Source of the DNA: Rebecca billardiae RCC1528
Lineage: Eukaryota > Haptophyta
Direction: 5' to 3'
Assembly: GCA_965240325.2 (NCBI GenBank)
Contig: OZ251239.1
Coordinates: forward strand, 744,001-808,000
DNA: 64,000 nt
The position numbers and the translations under genes were made by a program. The notes beneath the pieces are model-generated. The model had not been told where the DNA came from and did no database searches. It saw nothing but the letters and a program-made list of their open reading frames with translations. Position 1 is the stretch's first letter. Each line of letters begins with the position of its first letter. This document shows, in pieces, positions 50,790-61,287 of the stretch.

Positions 50790-50825
50790 TTTGCTTCGTA
50801 TAGAAGCAACCTGCGGTAAGGGGAT
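50790..50825 (+). promoter_or_regulatory. Hairpin plus CTGCGGTAAGGGGAT element, copy 2
   Basis: TTTGCTTC, loop GTATA, GAAGCAA, one nucleotide, then CTGCGGTAAGGGGAT. It lies 89 nt before the GT31 start codon and points toward it, exactly as copy 1 points toward its own gene. Confidence 0.6.
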
Positions 50826-50914
50826 TGGGGATTATTTTGGGCCAGCGGCCCAGCGCCGCGCGCGCACACCCGCCATCGGCGGATTTGTGCCGCGCGGCAC
50901 GGCCCGCGCGGGGG

Positions 50915-52129
50915 ATGCGACCGCTGGGGGCGCCCGTGCGATGCGTGGGCGCGCTGCTGCTCGCGGCGTCGATCGGCGCGAAGCCCGGCGGCCACCACGA
51001 GCCGCTCTCCCTGCGCGACATCCACTTCATCGTCATGTCCTCCGAGGAGGTGATGGAGCGCGCGCTCTGGGTGAACCACACGTGGTGTTCGTACGAGCAG
51101 GCGAGCTGCGTCTTCGCGTCGCCGAGGCGGATCTGCTCGTCGATCTTCGGCGGGTGCCTGAAGACGATGCTCGTCTCGGGCCAGGCGCCGAAGAACTGCT
51201 GCCAGGAGCGCAGCTTCTTCTGCCTGGAGCACCGCGCGCAGACGCTGAACGCGCAGTACCGCTTCCTGCCGGCGCTGTACGAGTACACGCGCTCCGAGGC
51301 GTACGCGAGCGCGAAGTGGGTGGTGCTGGTGGACGACGACGCGTTCGTCTTCGTCGAGAACCTCCGGCGCCACCTCGAGCACTTCCCCACGCACGTGCCC
51401 CTGTACATGGGCGAGTTCCTCGAGGGGAGCGGCTGGTCGTTTGTGTGCGGCGGCGGCGGCTCCGTGCTGAGCCGCGCGGCGATGGACCGGATGAACCTGC
51501 ACCAGTGCATCAAGCAGGTGCACCCGAAGTGCATGCAGTCGGACTGGATGATCGCGGAGTGCGCGCACCGCGCCAAGGTGCGCTTCATCAAGGAGCACGG
51601 CTGCAACACGTGCTCGCACATCAACAAGCGGCGCGCGCACAACGTGATCCACACCCTGCTGCCCAGGTGCCACTTCATGCAGCAGGCGGCGCTGTTCCTG
51701 CCGTACATGGCGCCGCAGCTGAACGGGGTGCCCTCGATCATCCACGGCTTCCGCACCGAGGCGCACTTCCGCAAGGTGATGCAGTGGTTCCGCCACACGC
51801 ACCCGAGCAACGGCAGCTGGACGGCCGCGCCGGTCGCAAGGCCGCTGCCCGGCGGCCTGCTGCGGCTGCAGCCGGGGGCGGCGGGCGGGGAGGGCGGGGA
51901 GGGCGCGCGGCGCGACGAGCCGCTGCTCACCGTCATCAGCGACGAGGAGGACCGCCGGCGCGCGGGGGGCGGCGCCGCGGGCGCCCGAACTGGCGGCGGC
52001 GGAGCGGCGGCTGCGGCGGAGGAGGAGGACGACGATGACGATGAGGAGGACTCGGCGGAGGACTCGGGGCAGCACAACATCAACGCGCGCGATCAGGAGC
52101 AGTCCCTGCGCGAGAAGAGGCCGTGGTGA
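50915..52129 (+). CDS. GT31 family glycosyltransferase (Fringe / beta-1,3-galactosyltransferase like)
   Basis: A single exon encodes 404 residues. A short N-terminal hydrophobic anchor or signal (CVGALLLAASIGAKPG) is followed by the GT31 core: HFIVMSSEEVMERALWVNHT, Cys-rich segment with ICSSIFGGCLKTM, then the metal-binding DDD in WVVLVDDDAFVFVENLRRHL. After it come GSGWSFVCGGGGSVLSRAAM and SDWMIAECAHR, typical of Fringe-like acceptor and catalytic loops. The C-terminal 85 residues are disordered and acidic (EEEDDDDDEEDSAED). It is expected to add a beta-1,3-linked sugar in the Golgi; the donor is unknown. The ATG at 50915 is the first in frame, since upstream extension would need a non-ATG start. 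Confidence 0.87.
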   Translation: MRPLGAPVRCVGALLLAASIGAKPGGHHEPLSLRDIHFIVMSSEEVMERALWVNHTWCSYEQASCVFASPRRICSSIFGGCLKTMLVSGQAPKNCCQERSFFCLEHRAQTLNAQYRFLPALYEYTRSEAYASAKWVVLVDDDAFVFVENLRRHLEHFPTHVPLYMGEFLEGSGWSFVCGGGGSVLSRAAMDRMNLHQCIKQVHPKCMQSDWMIAECAHRAKVRFIKEHGCNTCSHINKRRAHNVIHTLLPRCHFMQQAALFLPYMAPQLNGVPSIIHGFRTEAHFRKVMQWFRHTHPSNGSWTAAPVARPLPGGLLRLQPGAAGGEGGEGARRDEPLLTVISDEEDRRRAGGGAAGARTGGGGAAAAAEEEDDDDDEEDSAEDSGQHNINARDQEQSLREKRPW

Positions 52130-52512
52130 CGGCGGCCTCGCGCGCGCGCGCCGGCGCGGGGAGCGCCCCGCCCGCAGGCCACCGTCGGGGAACACTCTGA
52201 CCGTCGCCGTACTTGTAGCGTACAGTATTACTTCAAAGAACAGTACAGTACGGACTACTTACCATGTACAGTCAAATACGGTGCTATTGAAGCTACGGTA
52301 CGTACGTACGATGCAGCAGGCGGTAGTGCCGGAAGCACGGGCAAGGTTCAAGGTCCGGGGCGAATACGAACGGCTACGCGAGGCGCATGCTCGGGTCTGC
52401 TCGGGCGCTTGCACCGGTGGCACAAGAAGCTGGCCTGCTCGAAAGGGTCGTCGCGCGTGGGGAGTGCGGGCCAAGCGCGGCCATCATCTCGGCAGGCGCG
52501 GTGCGGCGCGGC
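52130..52512. other. Intergenic, upstream of the kinesin
   Basis: This 383 bp between tandem genes has lower GC at 52195-52320, with repeated TACAGTA and TACGTACG words. It is probably terminator plus promoter. An in-frame ATG at 52387 could extend the kinesin upstream. Confidence 0.4.
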
Positions 52513-54227
52513 ATGGTGCCCCGCTACGGCAGCCGCGGCGCCCCGCCAGCTCTCAACTCGCCCATGCCCACGCCGCACGCCGCGGCGGGCGCCCCCCCGA
52601 GCGCCGTGTCTGTCGTCGCGCGCGTGAAGCCCGTGCTCGCGCGCGACGGCCCGCACTCGGGCGGCCGCGCGGTCACGTGCCTGCCGGACCGGCGGAGCGT
52701 GGAGGTGAGCACGCCGCTGAGCGGCTCGCGCACGTTCACCTTCGAGGCCGCCTTCGACGGCGACGTCACGCAGGAGCGCTTCTTCGCCGAGTCGGGCGTG
52801 CCCGAGCTCATTGACTCGGCGCTCTGCGGCTACGCTGCGACCGTGTTTGCGTTCGGGCAGACGGGCGCGGGGAAGACGTACACGATCTCGGGGACGGACG
52901 GGGCGATGTTCGCCTCGGCCTCGCGCGCCGGCCGCCGCCCGCCCGCGCACTCGCCGCGCGCCCCCGGCCTCGTGCACATGAGCGCGCACTACCTCTACGA
53001 CCGGATCACCGAGCTGAGCGAGGGCGGCAGCTTCACGGTGCGCGCGACGTACCTCGAGGTGTACAACGAGCAGGTGGCCGACCTGATCTCGCCGTCGGGC
53101 CGCCCGCTCGCCGTGCGCTGGTCCCCCGGCGGCGGCTTCTACGTCGAGGACCTCTCCGTCGTCAAGTGCCGCGGGCTGAAGGACCTGCTGTACGTGATCG
53201 AGAAGGGTCTGCACTCGCGGCAGGTGCGCTGCCACCGGCTCAACTCGGAGTCGTCGCGCTCGCACTCGATGCTGACGATCTACGTGGACTCGGCGCCGAG
53301 GGGCGGCGGCGGCGCGGACGGGGAGCACGCGCCGCCCACGCCGGGCGGCGGCGCGGCGCGCGGCGCGCGCAAGCGGTACGGCAAGATCTCGCTGCTCGAT
53401 CTCGCCGGCTCGGAGAACCTTCGGTCGACGGGCTCGCAGGGGGCGGGCGTGCGCGAGGCGGGCTCGATCAACAAGTCGCTGTTCACGCTGGGGCAGGTGA
53501 TCAAGGCGCTCTCCAAGGCGGGCGCGGAGGCCGCCGCCGCCGCCGCCTCGCCCGCCAGCCCGCGCCACGTGCCCATCCGAGACTCGGTGCTCACAAAGCT
53601 GCTCTCAGATTCGCTCGGCGGCTCGTCGCATGCGCTGATGGTGGCGTGCTGCTCGCCGCACGCGCGCGCCGCGGGCGAGACGCTGCGCGTGCTGCAGTAC
53701 GCGAGCTCGGCGATGGGCATCCGCACGCAGCCGGCCGTGCGGCACAACCCGCGCGAGCAGGTGATCAACCAGCTCCGCCTCGAGGTCGACGAGTTGCGGC
53801 GCGAGGTGCAGATGCTACGCCAGTCAGTGCTCACGTCGTCGTCGTCCGCGCCGCCCTCGCAGCAGTCGCCTTCGCCCTCGCCCTCGCCGCTCGGCGGGAG
53901 CGTGGCGGAGCAGCCCGGCGCGGCGGGGCAGGGCACGCCCGTCGGCGCGGCGGAGGCCGCCGTCGCGCGCCTCGGCGCGCGCGCGAGCGCCGCCTTCGAC
54001 TGGCTGCGCGCCGGAGCGAGCGCCAGCCCGGCCGACGACGAGCGCGGCGCCGCGCGGCGCTGGCCCGCGGCCGAGCTCGCGCCGCCTCGCGCGAACGGCG
54101 GCGGCGGGTACGGCGGCGGGCGCGGTGTTGACGAGGGCGTGCCGCTCCGGCGCTCCAACTCGCAGGGCGCGATCGACGAGCGCGAGCGCCGAGCGCACGA
54201 GCGCCGCAGCGCCGACTCGGCGGCCGA

Positions 54228-54269
<42 letters not shown>

Positions 54270-56954
54270 CGATGCCGTGTTCGCCGCGGCGGAGCGCGAG
54301 GCTCGGCGCAGCGCCGCGGCGGCGGGCGGTGCGGGCGCGCCGCGCGTGCACGTGCAGCTCAACGCCAGCGCCACGCCCTCGTCGCGCCTCGGCGGCGCCG
54401 CGCCCGGCGGCGCCTCGGCGGCGCACGCAGCAGGCGCCACGGCCTCGCCGCCGCGCGCCGCCGCGGCCCGGGCGGCCGCCGGCAGCGGCGGTGCGCTGCT
54501 CGGCAGCGCGAGCGCGCTGGATTGGTCGGCGGGGAAGGAGGGCGCGGCCGGCGCGCCGTCGGGGCCGTCCGCCGCCGCCGCCGCGAGCGTGCTCGCCATG
54601 GGCGCCGTGCCGACGCCGCCGCCCGCTCCGATGCAGCTCGGCCGGAACGGTGCGCCGCCGGTCGTTCGAATCTCCCTGGCTGACCTCACCATGACGGCTC
54701 CGGTGGCGGCGCAGCCGGCGGCGCAGCCGGCGGCGCCGCCGCCGGCGCAGTCGCCGCCGCGCCCGCCGCCGGTGCAGTCGCCGCCGCGCCCGCCGCCCGC
54801 GGAGCCCGCGCCCGAGCCGATGGCGTACGCGCCGCCGCTGCACTCGCCGCACCGGCCCGAGCCGCGCGCGCCGGCGCCGCGCGAGCGCGCAGCCTGCTCC
54901 TCCGGAGTCGCTCTGCCCGAAGCGGCCGCGCGGTGGCCGGCGCCGCGCGCGGCCGTAGGCAGTGAGCTCGATGGCGGCGCGGCGGTTGGCGGCGGTGCCG
55001 GCGGGCGCGGGGGTGGGTGCGAGATGGCGCCCGTCGGTGGCAGCTGTGCCGTCGGGCTGGGTGGTGCCGGCGCTCGCGACGCCGCCGCCCTCACCGCCGG
55101 CGGCGGCGCGCCGTCGGCCGGCGGCGGCGGCGCGCCCGTCGGCGGCGGCCGCGCCCACGCGGTTCGGGAGCGGATACGGGCGCAGCTGCTCGCGGCGGCG
55201 GCCGCCGACGGCGCGGACAGCGCGTCGCCCGCGAGCAACAGCAGCCCCGAGCTTAGCTGGGCCGTGCGCGCCGCGGCGCAGGCCAAACCGCAGCCGCCGG
55301 CAGCCCAGCCGCACACGTGCGCGTGCGCAGGCGCAGGTGCGAGCGAGACGGCCCGCCCGCCCGCCCGCGCGGCGCGCTGCGCGGCCGCTGTGCCGAGCGC
55401 CGTCGCCGCGCGCGTCCCACGCGCGTGCGCGCCTGAGCCCCACATGCCCGCCGCCGCCGCCGCCACCCCCGCGCGCCGTGCGTTCAGGCCGGCTCCCTCT
55501 CTCGCCCACCACGCCGCCGCGCACGGCCGCTGCCAAGGCGCGCGCCGGCGCCGCGCCGCTGCCGGGCGGCGGAGTGGGCGGCGGCGCGGCTGCGGGCGGC
55601 AGGCTGCCCTTCGGCGCGTGGGCGGCGTCTGATGGGACGGCGGGCGCGGCGGAGCTGGACAGCACGGACATGATCACGCACGCCGGCTCGTTCCCACCGA
55701 CGCCCGTCGACCCCGCGCGCGCCGGCCCCGCCGCCCCGCCGAGCGGCGGCCGGCAGCTGGCGACCGCGGTGCGCTCGAGCCGGGAGCGGGCGCTCAGCCG
55801 CGCCGCCGAGCGTGCCGCGCAGCAGGAGCAGCGGGGGGAGGCCGCAGCGCTCAGGTTGTGGGTGCGCGCGCGCGCGCGGCGCCCGGCGCCAGCGGCGAGG
55901 GCGAAGCCGGCGGCGCGCGCGCGGGGGCGGGGTGGCGTGGCGGGGTCCGCGTGCAGCGCGCGCCTACAACCCTCACACCATGGGCTCACACCAACACCAC
56001 CCACCTGCCTGCCCGCGCCGGCGCGCCGGTGCGCCGCTTATTGCGTCGCCCGCGCCGCTTGCGTCGCAGGATTTCTCCGCCCGGCCGTCCGAGCCGGCAG
56101 GCGGCAACGTGAATGGCGGCGGTGCGGACGCGGACAGCGCCGACGGCGGGAGCCCGTCCGCGACGAGCGTGCTCACCCCCGAGCACAGCTCGCCGCGGCC
56201 GGTGTCGTTCACACCACTCGGCGGCGGCGCGGGCGCGGCCGGCGCGGGCGCGGCCGGCGCGGGCGCGGCCTCGGAGGCGCTCGACCGCCGCTCGCTCGCC
56301 ATCCTCGAGCGCAGGTCCACCGACTCGTGTGGCCGGAGTGATTCGCAGGACAGCGCGTCGCTCCGCGGCGCGCTGCAGCCCGGGCAGCCCGGGCCGCAGG
56401 CGCCCGGCTCGGGGCGACAGTCCCCGTATGTGACGGCGGCGGCGGCGGGCGCTGCGATGACGGTTGCCGCCGTGGCCGCGGGCGCCGAGCGCTGCTCGCC
56501 AGGCTCGGCGAGCACGGCGGCGATGGCGGCGGCGGCGATGACGGCGACCGCCGCCGCGGTCGCCGCCGCGGGCGCCGAGCGGTACAGGCACGCGTCCGAC
56601 TCCGAGCCGTCGCCGCCGCCGTCGGACAGCGCCGTGCTGAGCGCGGCCGCACTCGAGCTGCACGCTGCGCAGCTGCAGCCCGGGGGCAGGGGCCCCGCGC
56701 CGAGCGCGCTCACGCAGCCGCTCAGCCGGGGGAGCTGGCTGAGCGGCGCGGAGGCGGGCGCGCCCATCGCCAGCCCGTCCGACGCCGCCTCGCCGCCGGC
56801 GCTCCCGGACCCGGGGCCGGGGCTGGCCGCCGCCGCAGAGTCGCCGCCGTCGGCTCCGGCCCCAGTCGCGGATGCGGCCGCGCCAAACCACCTGCCGGGG
56901 CCGGCAGGGCAGCAGCAGCACGGCCGAAATCGGCGCAGCCGCGGGCGGAGTTGA
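52513..56954 (+). CDS. Kinesin motor protein, KIF12-like, with long disordered tail
   Basis: Exons are 52513-55336, 55488-55861 and 56070-56954; 1,360 residues with a continuous frame. The motor domain is N-terminal (about 40-430): P-loop FGQTGAGKTYT, YLEVYNEQVADLIS, switch I LNSESSRSHSMLTI, switch II ISLLDLAGSEN, and neck region NPREQVINQLRLEVDELRRE. The GGFYVEDLSVVKCRGLKDLL stretch and HRLN spacing resemble KIF12. A Gly/Ala-rich insert lies just before switch II. The remaining 900 residues are Ala/Pro/Gly-rich and low in complexity, with only short coiled coils (ERALSRAAERAAQQEQRGEA). Microtubule plus-end transport is the family role; cargo is unknown. The tail exon ends rely on splice-signal reasoning. 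Confidence 0.82.
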
Positions 56955-57408
56955 TCGTTGGCACTGCGCGGCGTCGGGCTGCCGGCGAGGTTGTTGCGTT
57001 GAGGGTTGGGTGACGCCGGCATGCCACGGCCTCGCATGCGTGCATGGCCCTGAATCCCCTGATGACTGCGCACGTTCGAAGGCGCAGCCGACGACGCGTG
57101 GACGGTGATGATCCGATCCGTACGTCATCGGAAAATAAAAAGCTCAGGCCACACGCACACGGCACGTGCACGCACGCGACAGCAAGAATCTTTTTTCAGT
57201 TTTTGTTGCTGCGCCCTGGAAAACAGGGGCATGCAAAGGGCGCGCGCGCCCGCCGCGCGCCCGCCCGTGGCAGTGTCGAGGACTAGCCCGCGCGGTCTCG
57301 CCGTGCCCGCGCCTGTGGCACCGGCGTGCGTGCACGTGCTTGCTGCGCTCGCCGAGCGCGCTGCGCCAGCCGGTCGTCCGGCGACGCGTGGGCGCAGCAG
57401 CGCGTGCC
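56955..57408. other. Intergenic, upstream of WDR82
   Basis: This 454 bp includes AT-rich words at 57130-57145 (GAAAATAAAAAGC) and a T-run at 57187-57205. It contains the kinesin 3' end and WDR82 promoter; no gene is visible. Confidence 0.4.
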
Positions 57409-58374
57409 ATGCGGCTCGACGACGCCGCGATGCGCGCGATGGAGGTCGGGCGCGTTCGCCGCGACAACACCAAGCCGATCAACTCACTCGACTTCTTCCA
57501 AGACGGCAGCCTGCTGATCACGAGCAGCGACGACGAGAGCATCCGCGTGTACAACTGCGCGGAGGGAAAGCTGCAGAAGCTGATGTACTCGCGCAAGTAC
57601 GGCGCGTGCCACGTGCGCTTCACGCACCACCCGCTCTCCGTCATCTGCGCCTCGCGCAACGCGGCGGGCGAGCACGCGCTGCGCTACCTCTCGCTGCACG
57701 ACAACCAGTTCCTGCGCTACTTCGCGGGGCACACGGAGGCGGTGACGTCGCTGGAGATGTCGCCGAAGGAGGACCTCTTCGTCTCCGCCGCGCGCGACTC
57801 GACCGTCCGGCTGTGGGACCTGCGGCAGGAGGGCGCGCTCGGCATGCTCTCCGCGCCCAAGCACTCGCCGCCCACGGTCGCGTTCGACCCGGATGGGCTC
57901 ATCTTCGCCACCGCCATGTCGGACACGCAGCGCAGGGCGGTGCGGCTGTACGACATGCGCTCGTACGAGAAGGGCCCGTTCACCACCTTCCATCTCAGCG
58001 GGCCGCCAGTCGCCTTCCACCACCTCTCCTTCTCGAGCGACGGCAAGATGATCCTGCTGCCGTCCGCCGCCGACTCGATCGAGCTGATCGACGCCTTTGA
58101 CGGCAACCAGCTCGCGAGCTTCCGCGGGCACGTGAACACGCGCTCGCTGATGCTGGAGGCGTCGTTCTCGCCGGACGGGCAGTACGTCGTCTCGGGCTCG
58201 GAGGACGGCACCGTGCACGCGTGGCACGTCGGCACCGGCCGCGAGGTGGCCGTGTGGCAGGGGCACAACAACGCGGTGATGGCCGTGCGCTTCAGCCCGA
58301 CGCACATGCTCGCCGCGACCGCGTGCGCGTCCAGCTTGCTGTGCCTGTGGATCCCGCGCCTCGACGGTGCGTGA
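57409..58374 (+). CDS. WDR82: WD40 protein WDR82 / Swd2
   Basis: A single exon encodes 321 residues. The protein is collinear with WDR82 along its length: INSLDFFQDGSLLITSSDDE, IRVYNCAEGKLQKLMYSRKY, HALRYLSLHDNQFLRYFAGH, DSTVRLWDLRQEG, LYDMRSYEKGPFTTF, ELIDAFDGNQLASF, LEASFSPDGQYVVSGSEDG and a final LWIPRLDG. WDR82/Swd2 is a seven-bladed propeller shared by the Set1/COMPASS H3K4 methyltransferase, where it links to Ser5-phosphorylated RNA polymerase II, and by the PTW/PP1 and cleavage-factor complexes. The length is normal for the family (about 313 in human). The start is the ATG at 57409, matching the family N-terminus (MxLxDxxxR). Confidence 0.95.
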   Translation: MRLDDAAMRAMEVGRVRRDNTKPINSLDFFQDGSLLITSSDDESIRVYNCAEGKLQKLMYSRKYGACHVRFTHHPLSVICASRNAAGEHALRYLSLHDNQFLRYFAGHTEAVTSLEMSPKEDLFVSAARDSTVRLWDLRQEGALGMLSAPKHSPPTVAFDPDGLIFATAMSDTQRRAVRLYDMRSYEKGPFTTFHLSGPPVAFHHLSFSSDGKMILLPSAADSIELIDAFDGNQLASFRGHVNTRSLMLEASFSPDGQYVVSGSEDGTVHAWHVGTGREVAVWQGHNNAVMAVRFSPTHMLAATACASSLLCLWIPRLDGA

Positions 58375-58773
58375 GCGCCGCCGGGGGAGGGCTGCCTGCT
58401 CGTCCGCAGAGCCGCCCGCCTGCTGGCGCCGGCAGGATCGCGCTGGACCTGGCAGCAGATGCCAGCCGCACTCCGCTGCCACGCACGCTCCTGTCGCATG
58501 GCCATGGACTCAGCGCCGCCGACACTGTGCGCGCCACACGCGCGCACACGCCACACGCGGACGCGCCACGCGCCACACGTGAGCAGAATAATAGCAAAGC
58601 GTATATACGACAGCATATGCATATGAGATGATCGTCAGAGTCGTCAGAGTCGTATAATATATAGCAAACATAGCACTCATCAGAGTCGTCGCCGTTGGCA
58701 GTGTCATCGGTGTCATCCGGCTCGGGCTCCGGCCTCCGCGCGCGCCGCGCGGACGCGCCGCGCGGCCTGGCGG
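58375..58773. other. Intergenic between convergent genes
   Basis: This 399 bp has a short run of TCGTCAGAG words at 58630-58650 and an AT-rich stretch near 58650-58670. No gene is visible; it is likely the shared 3' ends of WDR82 and the glycosyltransferase. Confidence 0.4.
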
Positions 58774-59973
58774 TCAGTATTTCAGCGCGTGGTACACCTT
58801 GCCGATAGCGCACGCATCGGCAGCGCGCTGTTGCAGCTGCGCCGCGGGTGAAGGCATCGGCGAGCGGTCGCGCGAGCCGCCCCTGGCGCTCGCCACCTCG
58901 TGCTCGCCGCCCGCGGCGCCGCGCGGCGTTCGCCGCGCCGCCGCTGCGTCGGGTGGCTCGGGCGCGGCCAGGCGCCGCCGCTTGGCCATGTGCGGCCGCC
59001 GCTCCTCCGCGCGCGGCGATTCCTCCGCCGGAGCGCCGGCGTCGTGCTCGGCCCGCAAGGCCGCCGCATCCCGCGCGCCGATCCGCACCCAGTCGCGGCG
59101 CGAGACGCGCCCCCACCACGCGAAGGGCGTGCCCACGTGCGCGCGCTCGAAGAAGGCGACCGGCCGGCGGCGCACGAGCGCGAGGCTGACCATCGACTGC
59201 TCGCTCCACGCGCTCACGCCCTCGACGCGCGCGAGGTGCTCGAGCTCGCGCAGGAAGCGCGCGGAGAGGCGGACGAGGTGCTCCTGCGTCGTGTACCGCA
59301 TGTGCGTCGGCACGAGCCGCGCGTACGCGGGCGTCACCGTGCCGTGCCACAGCCAGCCCTCCTCCGCGCGCACGACCGCGCCGTTGCGCACGCGCTGCTG
59401 TCGGAACGCGCGCGTGAGCTTGGCCTCGTTGCAGATCAGGTCGGCGCCGTCGGGCTCGTACGCGCGCAGGAAGGCGGGGAGGCTGCCGCTGAAGCCCACG
59501 TCGTCCTCGCACACCCACACGCGCGAGAACGCGCGCGCGCGCACGCCGTGCGCCCACGCGCCGATCGCCTCCGTGTGGAACCCCCAGGAGATCGTCATGC
59601 CCTCGGCGCGCTTTCGGAAGTAGCAGCCGCTCGCGTACGCGCCGCCGGCGAAGTGCGCGGGCTGCGTGAAGATGCGCAGCGAGCGCGCGTACCGCGCGAC
59701 GAGCTCGGCCTCGGTGTAGCTGTGCACGCGCCCCGCGGGCAGCATGCTCCGCAGGCGCGCCGCCGCCCGCTGGCCGCGCGGTCGGGACGCGTCGACGCTC
59801 ACGTGCAGCTCGAACTCCGTGCAACGCAGCTGGCGGAACCAGTCCATGATGCGCGCCAGCATCGCGTCGGTTGGGTCGTGCGTGCGCACGAGGAAGGCGA
59901 CGGGCGCGGAGGCGGGGGCGCCGTGCGCCGCCATCCCGCGTCCACGCGAGCGCGCGAGGTTCAGCGCCACCAT
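58774..59973 (-). CDS. Putative glycosyltransferase with EDD motif
   Basis: A single exon encodes 399 residues (386 if the ATG at 59934 is used). The order of features is that of a GT-A nucleotide-sugar transferase: APVAFLVRTHDP near the start, then FELHVSVDASRPRG, an acidic DxD-like site VWVCEDDVGFSGSLPAFL, later WLWHGTVTPAYARLV and AFFERAHVGTPFAWWGRV. I cannot match it to a named GT family. There is no strong N-terminal anchor, so location is uncertain. The last 100 residues are disordered and basic (PHMAKRRRLAAPEP), possibly a nuclear-type signal, which is odd for a Golgi enzyme. It is divergent from the ATG11 gene. Confidence 0.6.
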   Translation of the reverse strand: MVALNLARSRGRGMAAHGAPASAPVAFLVRTHDPTDAMLARIMDWFRQLRCTEFELHVSVDASRPRGQRAAARLRSMLPAGRVHSYTEAELVARYARSLRIFTQPAHFAGGAYASGCYFRKRAEGMTISWGFHTEAIGAWAHGVRARAFSRVWVCEDDVGFSGSLPAFLRAYEPDGADLICNEAKLTRAFRQQRVRNGAVVRAEEGWLWHGTVTPAYARLVPTHMRYTTQEHLVRLSARFLRELEHLARVEGVSAWSEQSMVSLALVRRRPVAFFERAHVGTPFAWWGRVSRRDWVRIGARDAAALRAEHDAGAPAEESPRAEERRPHMAKRRRLAAPEPPDAAAARRTPRGAAGGEHEVASARGGSRDRSPMPSPAAQLQQRAADACAIGKVYHALKY

Positions 59974-60147
59974 CAAATTGCGCCGTCCGGCGACGGCGGC
60001 GCCTGGGGGCCGCGCCGGACTCCGTATGCAGTAGGCGCAAACTGCCTGCCGCCTCTGAACCGTCAAAGCGGCCGCCAATGAGTGAGCGCTTGGCTTAGAC
60101 CCGTCAAGGGGGTCTTGCTGTGAGGCGGCTGGAGGGCGGCGGCCTGG
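59974..60147. promoter_or_regulatory. Divergent intergenic region
   Basis: This 174 bp lies between the glycosyltransferase and ATG11 start codons. It includes GCCGCCAATGAGTGAGC near 60070, where CCAAT appears in the plus orientation; whether it acts as a CCAAT box is inference. Confidence 0.35.
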
Positions 60148-61247
60148 ATGGCGGCAGGAGGCGCCCAGCCGCACCTGGTGGTGCACCAGGCGGAGACGGG
60201 CCTGACGTACCTGCTCGCCCCCGAGGCGTGCACCAGGTGCGCCTCCGCGCCTGCGCCGCGCTGCGCGTGCCATGCGTGCGCACGATGCTCACGCCCGGTC
60301 GGGGGCGCGCCGCGTGCCGCTGCGTGCGTCGCGCGCGCGCAGTGTGGACGCGGTCAAGCATGGGCTGGCACCCGCCGTCGGCGTGGCGCCGGAGCACCAG
60401 ATCCTGATTTTTGAGGGCGACAAACTCGACGACACGCGTGCGCTCGCCGACTACGGCCTGCCGCACGTGCGCGCGCGCGATCATGCGCGCGCGCTCGCGA
60501 GCCCACCGCCCCGCGCGCCGCGCCCGCCGCGCGGGCTGACGTGCAGCACGCCGCCGACGCGCGCCCGCTCGCGCAGGAGTCGCGCGCGATCTACATGTTC
60601 AACCGGCGCATGCTCGCCCGCGACGCCGGCCCGCCGCCGCCGCCGGTGCTGCTGCCGATCGGCGTCGAGGTGCCGCCGGCGCCCGAGCTCCCGCCCGTCC
60701 AGGTCGCGCGCGGCGCGTCGCCGCTCGTGCTCGCGCTGCTCGACTACCGCACGCAGTTCTTCGGCCACCTGTTCAGCGCGCGCGCCTACCACGAGGCGAG
60801 CGGCGCGCGCCTCGAGTCCGTCGTGCAGTCCCTCGCGCAGCAGCGCGTGCAGGCGGACGCGCTCGGCGCGGCGCTGCGCAACCTGCGCTCGTTCGCGGCC
60901 CAGATGAGCGAGCGGTACTCGCGGTTCAAGGAGCGGTTCCACGAGCAGCTGGGGCAGAAGCAGGCGCTGGTCGACTCGTTCGAGGCGGACATCGCGCGGC
61001 TGCGCTCCATCCGGCTGCACCCCATCCTCATCGCCATCGAGGGCATCGGCGCGGCGGACGAGGCGGCGCCGCAGACGCTGCTCGAGTGCTGCGGCGAGGA
61101 GCGGCTGCGCACGTGGCTGCGCGAGTGCGAGCAGCACGCGGACACGCTGGTGTCGCGCGCGGCGGAGCTGGCGACGGCGTACGGCGAGCTCGTGCACTCC
61201 GTCGACGTGCAGGAGCACAGGCCGCTGCTCGTCGGCCCGGACGCGCT

Positions 61248-61287
<40 letters not shown>

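Larger units (their letters stand above)
49804..50914. other. Divergent intergenic region
   Basis: This 1.1 kb lies between the small acidic gene (minus) and the GT31 gene (plus). Both ends carry the shared promoter element described separately; between them I see no gene. Confidence 0.5.

Noticed and set aside
53280-56004. Two frames over 700 codons antisense to the kinesin
   Set aside because: Ala/Gly/Arg-rich shadows; the sense strand has all kinesin motifs and a continuous spliced frame.
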